This document shows, piece by piece, positions 52,389 through 62,719 of a stretch of DNA of 64,000 bases. Location of the stretch: positions 1,387,781 through 1,451,780 of the forward strand of contig SCFE01000036.1 in the NCBI GenBank assembly GCA_004352715.1, written 5' to 3'. The first letter of the stretch is position 1, and every line of letters starts with the position of its first letter. Source of the DNA: Hofstenia miamia (lineage: Eukaryota > Xenacoelomorpha > Acoela). Under the pieces are notes generated by a model that searched no databases, was not told where the DNA came from, and saw only the letters and a list, made by a program, of their open reading frames with translations. Position numbers and translations under genes: made by a program.

Positions 52389-53367
52389 TTAGTTTGAGTA
52401 CCATTTCTTTTCTGTTGCGACTGTGTCTGCATATCTTATCATTGTTGCTGTGAGGAGTGAGTCATTTATTGTTGTTATTTGTCTTAGCTCGTTGATCTTT
52501 TTAGTGAATATTGGGTAGAACTTTCTGTATAATTCCAATCCTTTGAGGCTTATTATTAGCGTCATCAGTGCGTCGGCATGGCTTGTATGTGCTAGCTCTT
52601 CCTTTAAGTTGGTGTTGGGGTAAAAGAATTTAAATACAGACAGAAGGTTTTTTGTGTTTTGCACATCCTTATAGAAGAAGCTTAGGTTGTTTTGGATGTC
52701 TTCTTCATTTATTTGGGCGGGATTGTTCTTGTCCATTCTTATCATTGTGATTATTTCGATCCTTTTGCTAATGTCATAAAATCGATATTGTTTATTCCAT
52801 ATGTCTAGCCATACCAGGTCGTTGACTCCTGAAAATAGCATCACTGTTTGTAGAGATCTTTTCTCTATTTCATTTCGCATTTCCTCTAGCTGTTCGTGTA
52901 CTGGTTTTCTGTCTATATATAGATCATATGGCGTTACATTTTCTTTGATGTAGATTCTCTCCTTGTTGTTTTCCGATAGCATGATTTGTTTTGTCTTTTT
53001 GTATGCGTCCGAGTTTATGATGTTCTTTGCTTTTTCTTTGGTGTTTATATAAGTTTTGAATTCATGTAGGTAGCCTTTTGCGATTTTGCGATCTTTAGGT
53101 AGACGCCATCTCAGTAGTAACATTGGTATCGAGATTGTTTTTGGCAGTGTGCATTTTTAACATTTTTTTCTCAATGTTGCATTCAATCTCTGGGTAGTTG
53201 CTCATTTTTATGGGTGCTGTTGCTAAACCCATTGTCACCGGATAGTTCATTTTCGCTTCTGTTATTTGCTCCCAGAATCTTTGTGTTAAGCCTCGCCTTC
53301 TTAGATTTATTGTTGTAGTTGGGGCAATTTCGATTTTTGATGTTACGAATTCTACATCTATTGCCAA
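52389..53367 (-). pseudogene. ORF3 C-terminal part: DEDDh exonuclease-like domain (CAF1/PARN type)
   Basis: Three motifs appear in the order and style of CAF1/PARN-type 3'-5' exonucleases. LAIDVEFV near 53345-53370 corresponds to (V/F)A(M/I)D.EF, box I with Asp and Glu. VMLFSGVNDLVWLDIW near 52815-52862 resembles F(H)SGYDFGYL, box II with Asp. AHTSHADALMTL near 52560-52595 matches H....D(A/S)..T, box III with His and Asp (HQAGSDSLLT in CAF1). One frameshift near 53100-53120 separates box I from boxes II and III. The segment directly precedes the polypurine tract and 3' LTR and is on the same strand as gag-pol. It is not an envelope: no signal peptide, transmembrane span or cysteine pattern is seen. 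The exonuclease call is from motifs only. Confidence 0.6.
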
Positions 53368-54466
53368 TTGATTATATGGTTTCGGGAGTTATTAATTTCT
53401 GTTCTTGTAAAAGCTTCTGTGAACATTATTTTCATTGTGGCGACAGTGTGATTTTCTTTGGTTGGTTGGAAGTTGTGAGTGGTTATTTCAGTTTCATGTT
53501 CTTTTGTGATTATGCGTAAAATGTTTTTCTCAATCGTTTTCACTGGTTTTTCTGTTTTATCTGCTGATGCGAATTTTTCAGTGAGCCCTTTTAATAGCCA
53601 GTTTTTTGTGTTTGTGTTGATCGGTGAGAAGGCGATTTCATGATATTTTGCTTTAGTTAGTTGCATTCTTGTTCGCCTGGATATTGGTAATTGGAGGTTT
53701 TTATTTTCCCTGAGGAATATTGAGAGGAGCCATATTGTTGTATGATAACGTATTTCAGGTGCGTTCATCTCTTCAAATAAATATCATTTGAAGTCTTTCT
53801 TTGTATTGAGTTTGTAGGCTTTGTTTAGTTCAAGGCTTCAATGTTGATGATTGGCCACTGTTCTTCTGTTGTTTTTGTCATTTTCATCCCTTTCCATGTG
53901 TTTTGTATTTCTTTGAGGTGTTCTTGGCGTTGGTTTAAGCTACATTTTATGTGAAGCTGTGTTATTTTTTTGAGGTTGTTGGTTGTGGATGTTAACTCTA
54001 TCGTTTTTGCTTGTTGGTAGAGTTCGATTGCTATCCACAGTTCGACCATTAATTGGTAGACTTCTGCCCAGTAATCTAGCTGGAGATCCAGTTTTATTAG
54101 CTCTGAGATTGTTGTTGCATTTGTGTGACGTTCTTTAATAAAGACGTTTTGTACCTGCATACACATAGTGTGTAGGAATGCAGGTATTGTCTCTTCTGTT
54201 GTTAGTGTGACTGTTATGATTTGTGTTCCTGTTTTTTCGGCTACATGTAACATCTCCTGTAGTTGTTTTTCGAATTTGTTGTTATGTTCCTTATCTTTTG
54301 TTATGTAGATTAGCATGAGGTTATCTGTATCTAGATTGATTTGCTCAATCTCAGCTATTTTGTGTTTGTTTTTCATGATGTTTTGGGCTTCAATCAGTGT
54401 AAAGTTTTTGTTGAACACTGTGTGTACTGTGCTTCTGAAATACGGTCTCTCTAGTGTTTCATTCAT
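53358..54466 (-). pseudogene. ORF3 N-terminal part, function unknown
   Basis: Two frames (53825-54466 and 53358-53768) are separated by a frameshift and one stop, with coding-like sequence between, so they were one ORF that runs on into the exonuclease-like part. The first begins MNETLERPYFRSTVHTVFNK and is rich in helix-forming residues. The second has PISRRTRMQLTKAKYHEIAF. I recognise no domain. Position between integrase and 3' LTR suggests a third retroelement gene or a pol extension. Confidence 0.5.
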
Positions 54467-54507
54467 CTATTCTGGGTAACTGTTTATCATCGGGCGGTTT
54501 TCCTTGT

Positions 54508-55230
54508 CTAATAGAGTGGTAGGTTCATTTCGTCCATTTTTATTTGTCTTCTTATGTGGCTCTGGGTTTCTGGTGATAACTTTTTGTATTTGTTATATTT
54601 CAGTTTTGTTTTCATGATGAAATATGGTTGTAGTTTCTCGCCGTCAATTGTTGACATCCATTTGCTTCTTTCTAGTGAGCATATTGTTTGTTCCAATGTG
54701 GAGTAAGTTCACTCTGAGGTAGTCTGTGCTCACTCTCAGGGGGCATGTAGCATCTCTTGAGTTACTCTGAATGGTCTTCTTGTGCTGGTGCTCAGTTTGT
54801 ATTCCATGTCTGAACCACTGCTTATGAGCTCCAGTGGTCCCCTTTTTCTTGGTTCCCTTCTAGAGTGTCCATTTGCATTTGACCAGCTGTGGCTAGAGTG
54901 CCACTTACACCTTCCTGTGGTGACTCTTTCATCCACATGCCCTTTAATCAGCAGTGTGGAGTACTCGAAGGAAAGTTGGGACTTTGTTTCTTACCTTTCA
55001 TTGGCGTGCCCTTTAATCAGCGGTGTTGACTACTTGGTTTATTAGGCACTCTGCTGTTTTTCACTGTGCCCTTTAATCGGTGGTAGTGAGTACTTAGTGA
55101 TGTGGAAGGTTTGTTGCTGTTTGTCACCATGCCCTTTAATTGGCGGTGGTGAGTACTTAGCATTTCTTCTTCTTTGCTAATGTTTTCCATGTCCCTGGGT
55201 TTGGTGAGTCTTGTTCTTTTCACTCATCTC
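54508..55230 (-). repeat. Degenerate ~60-bp tandem repeats after integrase
   Basis: Four units share TGCCCTTTAAT(C/T)(A/G)G(C/T)(A/G)GTG..GAGTACT (starting near 54938, 55011, 55066 and 55128 on the plus strand). On the coding strand each gives a peptide like LSTHHRLKGTV. They lie between the end of pol and ORF3. A further short frame (54508-54696) has no recognised domain. Confidence 0.65.
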
Positions 55231-55278
55231 CTGGGGTTCAATTCGCATTGCATCACTCTTCTCTTCAGTGATCTCTGG

Positions 55279-56859
55279 TTAATTTTGTTGTTTGATATTC
55301 CTAAACTGAGTTATTACATTTAAGTCCCATGTTTCAGGGTTATAATTAATATTTTGTTTTGCTACCCTCTGGGGCATTATTCTTGGTTGTATATTGTCGT
55401 CATCAATGTTGTGTTGGAATTCTTCGAATTCCTCCTCTGGTAGGCTATCTAGTTCCTCCATTTGGTATGCACTCTCGCCTTCATTTTTTAGCAGTTTGAA
55501 TTCTGTGTTTTTGTCCAAGGTGGCTCCTTCAATATTGGTAATTGCCCTTTTTAGGTTTTGAAAATGTAGGGTCCTGTTATTACTTAATAGATATTCATTG
55601 TTGTCTAATATTCTTTTGATAGTGTATGAGCCTGCCCATACTGTTTTCAGTTTCCTGACTTGGTTTATGTCAGTTGTTTTAACAGGTGTAAATGCATAAA
55701 CTTTATCACCAACTTTGTGCGTGTGTCCATAGATTTTTTTATTATAGTTTCACTCTTGTCTCATTGCAGATTTCTTTATGTTGTGGCACATTGTTTCATG
55801 GATGCCTGTTATCTTGTCTTTCAGCTGCTTAACGTATTGATTGTTCATCTTGTCTGAGTATTCGGAAAATTGGATGGATAGTGGTGTTGTCACTTCCCTT
55901 CCGTACATTGCTTTGAAGGGGGTTATTTGTGTTGTTGAGTGTACAGAGGTGTTGTAGAAATATTCTGTCATTTCTATTATGTCTCACTATTTGTTTCCTC
56001 CTATTCTTGAGGTTGCTACTCTGATGAGTTTTATTAGTGTTCTATTTAATCTTTCTACTGCTCCATTTGCTTGAGGGTGGTATGCCATGGTATGTTTGCT
56101 GTCTATCTTGAGCAGTTTAGTGAGTTCTTGGAACAGTGTGCTTTCAAATTGTGTGCCTTTGTCCGTTATAATTTTTTCCATGGGACCAGCTTTTAAAATC
56201 CATTCTTTTAAAATTATGTTAGCTGTCTCTTCTGCAGTTGTGTTTTTCATTGGTACTATCCTTGCATATCATGTAAAGTTGTCTATTATGACAAGATATT
56301 GGTATCCTTCATCATCCTTTGACAGCATTTCGATATCTATATGTATTATCTCATTTGGTTTTGTTGTGATGATTTTTTGTAATGGTGCCCTCTGTGGTGG
56401 GAAATGTTGTTTGTTATTGAGAAGGCAAGTTGTGCATTTGTTTATGACGTCTTTGGTTGTTGTTCTTATTGTGGTGGTGATATACTTGGAGTTAAATGTC
56501 ATTTCCATTTGTGTTATGCCGAGGTGCCCTCATTCGTGAGTTTTTCATACCATTTCTCTCTTATAGTACTCTGGTATCACTATCCTGTTAGTTTTACCAG
56601 TTGCATATAGGAGCCCATTTTCATTTAACTTCCAGTTGTATCTGCCATAATAGTTTCTTGCTGTTTTGGGAAGTTGGAGTTCCTGATTTTTTATTTTTGC
56701 TATTATTTCTTTTAGTATGATGCCTTTGTTTTGTTTTTGTATTATTTCTTCTTCTGTTATTTCTTCTTTTAGCATTATCGGGGCTATGGTTTGTCCTTTT
56801 TTGTCTACATTGATTTCTGGGAGTTGCTTGTATTCACTGTGTGGTAAGAATTTCTCCAT
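55279..56859 (-). pseudogene. gypsy-type integrase
   Basis: The zinc-binding H2C2 region ends with CTTCLLNNKQHFPPQ (near 56420). The catalytic core has IIHIDIEML (first Asp, near 56340), KIITDKGTQFE (second Asp, near 56165) and HPQANGAVERLNRTLIK (Glu, near 56060), the D,D(35)E triad. HSTTQITPFKAMYGRE follows, and a C-terminal module with HKVGDKVYAFTPVK near 55700. The C-terminus is acidic (EEEFEEFQHNIDDD, 55279-55518). Frame breaks at about 56260, 56535, 55980 and 55740 interrupt it. It would insert retroelement cDNA into host DNA in an intact copy. Confidence 0.85.
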
Positions 56860-56874
56860 CTTATTTTTCGAGGT

Positions 56875-57705
56875 CTCTTTGATATTGCGGGAGTGATGTC
56901 CAAAAGTCTGTGTTGCTATGTAGTTTGCCTTTTCTATATTTGATGGAGAATGTGAATTTGTTTAGGTATTTGATCCATTGTGATGTGATTGAAGATTTAT
57001 CTCCTGAAAATTTCTTTAGCCATGCTAGTCCACTGTTGTCGGTTCTGACTCTGAATTGTTTCCCTATGAGGAAGTGCCTAATTTTTTAATGCTTTCAATT
57101 AGGGCGAGCATTTCAAGCTTTGTCGAGCCATAGTTTTCTTCACTGGGTTTTAGTTTTCAACTGAAGAATTGTATCAGTAGTTCTTTGCCGTCTTTTATTT
57201 GTCCCAGTGCTGCCCCTATGGCGACTTTGCTGGCATCGCAGTCTAGTATAAATTGTTTTGAGTAGTTGGGTGTGTTTAATGACGGTAGTTTTGCGAGTTC
57301 ATTTTCTATGTTATCGAGTTCTTCTTGTTGTTTCCAAGTCCATTCAAAGGGGGTGGATTTTCTCATTAAGTTCGACATATTTGCGGTTTTCTCTGCTATG
57401 TTTGGTATAAATGTACCATAGTAATTGAAAAATCCCATAATTCTTTGTAGATCTTTTTTTGTGTTAGGTTTCTCTGTTTTTTATCATGTCTCTTGCATTG
57501 TTTTTAATGCTTATTTGTCCTTTTGAAATGATTCTCCCTAAGAACGTTACCTTCTCTTTGAGGATGTCACATTTGTTTCTGTTTATCCTTAGTCCAGCAT
57601 TCTTGAGTATCATTAGTGTCTTGTCAAGTTTGTTTAGATGTTCTTCTACTGTGTCACTGGTTATTATTATGTTGTTGTATTTATTCCTGTTTGTTCGTGG
57701 AGTAT
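56875..57705 (-). pseudogene. RT C-terminal remnant and RNase H
   Basis: RT alignment resumes only at IIITSDTVEEHLNKL (near 57660), then AGLRINRNKCDIL and VTFLGRIISKGQI. The fingers and palm upstream of this, with the catalytic YxDD box, are gone. The connection reads MGFFNYYGTFIPN. RNase H has FILDCDASKVAIGAALGQ (57157-57250) and, further on (near 57030), FRVRTDNSGLAWLKKF. Frameshifts occur at about 57440 and 57120. Confidence 0.8.
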
Positions 57706-58742
57706 GATTTCTGCTGTGATCTTTCCTTCTGTTTTGATTGTATGCATCTTCCAGTGGTATGGTTGTAGTCTTATGTCTTTGGTGAGTTCGAATAGTATCT
57801 TTCTATTTTCTTGTTCTTCTTCTATTTCGATTTCCTCCTCTTTGACTTTCATTGTTTTGTTGCTGTAATTGATGATGCACTTGTTTTTTGATAAGAAATC
57901 ATCTCCTAGTATGATTTTGTAAGGTAGTAAGTTGTTGTGAGTGTCGATGACTATTAGATCTTGTTCAAAGGTATTGTCAGTGATTCTCAGTCTAGTTTTT
58001 TCTAACATACCTTTTGTGTCAATATAATCACCTGAAGTGTTAATTAGTCTTGTGAGAGGTTTTTTGAGAGTTTTACTATCATATCCTAGTTTTGTTGCGC
58101 ATAATTGGTTAAGTGTACTCCCCTAGAGCTAAGTATGAGGAGTCTTTGTACTTGTGACATATGTTGCATATGTATTTTTTTCATTTTGGTTGAATTTAGG
58201 ATTAGTCATAGACAACTAAATAATAGGTGGACGTGGTAGTATTTGAGAANNNNNNNNNNNNNNNNNNNNNNNNNNNNNNNNNNNNNNNNNNNNNNNNNNN
58301 NNNNNNNNNNNNNNNNNNNNNNNNNNNNNNNNNNNNNNNNNNNNNNNNNNNNNNNNNNNNNNNNNNNNNNNNNNNNNNNNNNNNNNNNNNNNNNNNNNNN
58401 NNNNNNNNNNNNNNNNNNNNNNNNNNNNNNNNNNNNNNNNNNNGGTAGTAAGTTGTTGTGAGTGTCGATGACTATTAGATCTTGTTCAAAGGTATTGTCA
58501 GTGATTCTCAGTCTAGTTTTTCCTAACATGCCTTTTGTGTCAATGTAATCACCTGAAGTGTTAATTAGTCTTGTGAGAGGTTTTTTGAGAGTTTTACTAT
58601 CATATCCTAGTTTTGTTATGCACTCATTGGTTATTATTGATTTGGCTGCACCTGTATCTATTGTTGCCTTTACCATCATGCTGTTCATCACAACTGTAAT
58701 TGTGTTTACGTTTTTGATGTCAGTTAGGATTAATAGTGGCAC
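57667..58742 (-). pseudogene. Retroelement aspartic protease, duplicated around a gap
   Basis: The protease active site KATIDTGAAKS is at about 58650-58658, and the second conserved element ILGDDFLSK near 57890-57915. Between them, 58444-58633 and 57923-58114 encode the same stretch (LTRLINTSGDYIDT...), with a 194-base N gap (58250-58443) in the middle. The segment 58115-58230 is a copy of 59266-59385 from gag. These look like a misjoined assembly or a rearranged copy. Confidence 0.75.
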
Positions 58743-58779
58743 TCAGTTTTCTCAAGGCGGTGCTCCTAATAGTTTTCCA

Positions 58780-60492
58780 ATTCTTCTGTATTTTCATCTT
58801 CTTCGCTTTCTGAGTTAATTTCGTCTTCAGATTCAAAGAGGTCTTCATCATCATAATATGCATTTCCATCTTTGATTATGTTTATTTGCTTCTTACATTT
58901 GTCTTTATGGTGGCCTTTTAGGCCACAGTTGAAACAACGCATGTTTTTTTCTTTGAGTTTTTTCGTTTGACCTTTGGAGGTTTTTATTTTAATGATTTTC
59001 TCTCTTTTTTTGGTTTCGTTGAATTTGGTGGGTTTTTTCTGTGTCTGTTCTTTGTTTTTCAGTCAACTGTATTAGTGTTTGTTTTGTTCCATGATGCCTT
59101 TTCATTTATTCTTGAGTTATTCTCTAACATGACTTGGATGTCCACTGCTTTTCATATCATTTTCTTGATGCTGTCATTGACATCACATTTAATTTCAAAT
59201 TGTTGTTTGACTTTCTCTGAAAGACCTTTAGTAATGTGGGAGAAGAGGTCATATTTCGAGAAGTGTCCTCCCCTAGAGCTAAGTATGAGGAGTCTTTGTA
59301 CTTGTGACATATGTTGCATATGTATTTTTTTCATTTTGGTTGAATTTAGGATTAGCCATAGACAACTAAATAATAGGTGGACGCGAAACCAAATTACTGA
59401 TTTGACAAGTGGCGCCCATTCAAAATATGAAATATAATAATTATTCAACAGGAAGATTTTTAAACAATACATCGATTTTAATAATTCAAAGCATATGCAA
59501 TAGGTATTTAGATACTAGATACAAACAAAATTAAAATTTATTAAGCTTTCTTTGAGAAAATAGCTTGTTCTTTACAAAAGCATCTTTAATAAAATTCTTA
59601 GCAAATAAATTAAATATTTTTCCAATAATGCCATCAGGTCATTTTTGGGTTCTTCCTTGATGATTATTTTGTGTGTTTGTATTGGGTTCTGCGCCATTTC
59701 TTTTTCGTCATTTTCTTTGGAGAGTTTGGTTAGTCTCATTTTGTCTCTTAAATGATCTAATTCGAGTTGTTGCATTTCGTTTTCTCTCCTTAGTTGATCA
59801 TTTTCTTTTTTGAGTTTGATAATTTAACTCAGAGATTATCAGACGCAAATCTTCAGATAAAGGAACAAAATGCAAGATGGGAAAAATTAACCTGTATTTG
59901 GAACAGACTTTGCTGTTCATCAAGGCGTTTGCTCATGTCTAGTTTGAGCTCCAGTATTGTTGGTCTCCTTTCGTTTTCGATTTCTTCAAAGCGATCCTTT
60001 AGGAGTTGAATTTCTTCTCTTAGGGCTATTTCCGTGTTTTTGTTTCAACAGAGTGTGTTCAGTATTTCGAGGGAGTCAGGTGGTTGTTCCATTGGAATTG
60101 TTTGTATTTCCATATCTGTTGTGGGAGTAATTGGGGTTGATTTTGTTTGTGGCTCCGCGGCCTTTGGGGTTGCAGTTGATTCTGCCGAGGTATCTCGCAT
60201 TGCGGGAGTCTGTTTCTGCTTTCTTTTGTTTCCTTTTGTCATTGGTTAGAGTTGAGTGGTGCAATCGAGGTAGTGCGGGTGTTGTTTTGTAGATTGTTGC
60301 CTCTATTGCGAGTGTGACTAAAGTTTTCTGGTGTTGAAGAGAAAAAAAAATTTTTGTAGGCTGGTAGCTTTGCCCTTTTCGATTGTTGCAGGTTAGTGAA
60401 CCGTTTATCGGATCATAACAGAACTTTAATAGTGGGAGAGCCGGGTAAGTAAGAGATATGAAACAATGATTTGGTAAATCCCATTGTAACAA
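58780..60492 (-). pseudogene. Gag polyprotein remnant with CCHC zinc knuckle
   Basis: The N-terminal part (60045-60242) is low-complexity and basic (KGNKRKQKQTPAMRDTSAES). A coiled-coil-like stretch follows near 59790-59570 (LELDHLRDKMRLTKLSKEND), then a capsid-like segment (59152-59472, LFSHITKGLSEKVKQQFEI). The nucleocapsid knuckle CFNCGLKGHHKDKC is encoded at 58895-58936 with perfect CX2CX4HX4C spacing. An acidic stretch leads to the protease. Frames are broken at several points. Confidence 0.75.
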
Positions 60493-60689
60493 ATTAGAAG
60501 AAGTAAAAATGGTTAAAAACAGAACTAATTAGTAACAATTAAGAATAACCAAAACGGTATCCAGCAGCGGGAGAGTAAAGAGAATGGATTTCACAGTAAC
60601 TATTGCAACTCCAAGCAATACTGAGCTAGTTTCCAAAGCATTGGTGGAAAGAGTCAACTTGAAACATTATTGAACTAGAACAATGTGAG

Positions 60690-61840
60690 TAAGTGGAAGA
60701 AGTCCATCTTGACCACAGTACTCAAGGTTTGTGTCCTGTCACAGTTGCCATGTTGCATCATCACCCAAGCTATGGATGTGCCTAATAATGTATAATTGAG
60801 ATGCGGTGATCAGCAGATTCCGCCAAGCAGGGTAATGAGCACTTTCACTCTCTCTCGTTTTCTGTCATGACTTTGTAATAACTGAGATATAACTTAATTA
60901 CATTTCCAGCACTTATACAAATGATCACCCTTGCTAGTATTTAGGTAGTGTCTCCGAATGTGTCCTGAGAGAGCAAGCTGGGCGCACTTGCCCAAAGCTG
61001 AGGTCTTAAAGACAGTTCACAGATTTCCCAGCAGTAAGATTCCATTCCAACCAAGTCCACCATCCCATCCGCGGATACACTCAGCTCAGTCTCACTGAAA
61101 GAGTTTTGTTATGTGTGCCTTACTTATGGTGAAATAAATAGACATTCACTAATTGATTTATGCTCATTCTCATTTCATGTAGCTCCAATGTGTGAATTAA
61201 ATAATTAGATAGATTCGCAACCTGATACTAACTGCCAAGTGTTAAAAATAGTTAATGATTGATTAAGGCAGTTTCCTACATGTAGTTAAAATATAGACAA
61301 GACATATATCATGATTGAGTACTGACACAAACACTAGCTGCAAACAAAATAAAAAAACTTCTAAAAACAACTGCAGCTCCTAACGAGGCTGAAATCCATT
61401 CACGTTTCTCCTAGCGCACAGTCATCGATTGCCACTCGCAATGCTCGCTTAGTTTCTCATTGTGTATTAATTAAAAACACCGAACAAAAAGAATAAACCA
61501 CTAATAGGATAAATTTCATCATCTTTACAGTGCTTTGTTCGTTTATATATGAAAATTAATAAATATGCTTACCAATTAAGCAAGTACCAGTCGCTATCCA
61601 ATTTCTTAAGTCCACGTAATTATTCTTCTGCGTGGTCCAATCGTAAAGCTAAAATCAATGCAGAGCTTTATGTCCACACGCGTTTTGTCAAAAAGGCATT
61701 GCGACAGATATTTGCTTTTACAACTTTTTGGCAAACTTAATATAGCTAATTTCTAATAAAAGGTGAATCGAGTTTTTGTGTTTTAATTTTCTTTTAATTC
61801 TTTTTTACTAGATTGAGCTTTGCTTTGAGATTATGCTACA
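60690..61840 (-). repeat. 5' LTR of the gypsy-type element
   Basis: Matches 49715-50420 for its outer part and 51815-52262 for its inner part, lacking the ~230 bp in between. It ends TTGAGATTATGCTACA at 61840. I could not identify a standard tRNA primer-binding site directly inside its lower edge. Confidence 0.8.
61549..61740 (+). other. Small ORF inside the 5' LTR
   Basis: Counterpart of the 63-codon frame at 51972-52163; both are open over their full length with about seven residue differences. Function unknown. Confidence 0.3.
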
Positions 61841-61921
61841 TTAGCTTACGTAAAAATTTTTAATAATACATTAAGAAATTTCTCTTAAATAGAGACTTTA
61901 AACTGTTTTACCTGTAATTCA

Positions 61922-62689
61922 GTTATAAAAGATGACAAAATTTTCAAATGCATTAATTGCAATAAACATTTACATTTGAATAAAAAATGTACAGGATTTT
62001 CAAGCAACTGTATAGAATCAATAATCCAATACCGAAAACATTTCTTGACTCTATGTAGTGAATGCGTTGATAAAAAGCATTTCTTGTTTTATACTGAAAA
62101 CAATTCTGAAAGTCAAATGAAAACTATTTCTCTATCATTGAAAAATTGAATGAAAATATTAATTCTTTACGGAATGAATTAAAGAACTTAAAGTTAAATT
62201 TAAATACAAATATTGATAATTTCGCTTCTAAAGTAGTAAATACGATAGAATCTCATATAAATAAAGATGAATCATTTAAACAGAAAATTATTATATTCGG
62301 TGTAAAAGAATCAGAAGAATCATTAAATTATCATGCTTAAACAAGATAGAGAAAATATCAATTATATTTTTTCACATCTTAATATTGATTCAAATTGTAT
62401 TTCTAAATTCTTTCGAATTGGAAAACTACATTCTTCCAAACCCAGACCTATAATTCTAAACATGGGATCTATATGGAATAAAAGATTAATTCTTTCTAAT
62501 ACGTACAAATTAAAATACTTTCATTTAAATATCTTTATTAAACCTTGTTTAAGTAAAAATGATCGTGAAAAAGAAAAATTATGTTTAAAGAAGAGATATT
62601 TATTAATACATGAAGGAGTGGACAAACGTAAACTTAAGATTAGAAATCTTTCGCTTTTTATGGATAACACTATAGTTCAAGTAGAGTGA
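61922..62689 (+). pseudogene. LINE ORF1: PHD-like zinc finger, coiled coil, RRM-like domain
   Basis: The first frame (61922-62148) has a Cys/His cluster FKCINCNKHLHLNKKC, SSNC and LTLCSECV, spaced like a PHD-type finger. The next (62146-62340) is a coiled coil (NSLRNELKNLKLNLNTNID) leading to KIIIFGVKES. The third (62333-62689) has SKFFRIGKLHSSKPRPIIL and IKPCLSKNDREKEKL, the pattern of the RNA-binding L1/CR1-type ORF1 domain. Two frameshifts separate the parts. ORF1 proteins bind the LINE RNA. Confidence 0.65.
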
Positions 62690-62719
62690 TTATATACGAC
62701 ACACCATTTTAAATTTATG

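Larger units (their letters stand above)
49700..61840 (-). mobile_element. Ty3/gypsy-type LTR retrotransposon with an additional third ORF
   Basis: Read on the minus strand: 5' LTR (61840 to about 60690), gag with a CCHC knuckle, pol (protease, RT remnant, RNase H, integrase), a third ORF in env position (54466-52389), a polypurine tract (52263-52280) and the 3' LTR (52262 to about 51010). The protease-RT-RNase H-integrase order places it with Ty3/gypsy. RT is largely deleted, and many frameshifts and a 194-base N gap show that this copy is dead. LTR length is about 1.15-1.25 kb. Confidence 0.85.

Noticed and set aside
52389-54466. ORF3 of the gypsy-type element as an envelope gene
   Set aside because: Position fits env, but no signal peptide, transmembrane segment, cleavage site or cysteine pattern is visible, and exonuclease-like motifs are.
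54930-55170. Regular repeats as a CRISPR array
   Set aside because: Units are degenerate, contiguous, translate into similar peptides, and sit in a eukaryotic retroelement.
52235-58818. Many plus-strand ORFs of 60-150 codons across the gypsy-type element
   Set aside because: They are Val/Phe/Leu/Cys-rich antisense shadows of the minus-strand gag, pol and ORF3 sequences.
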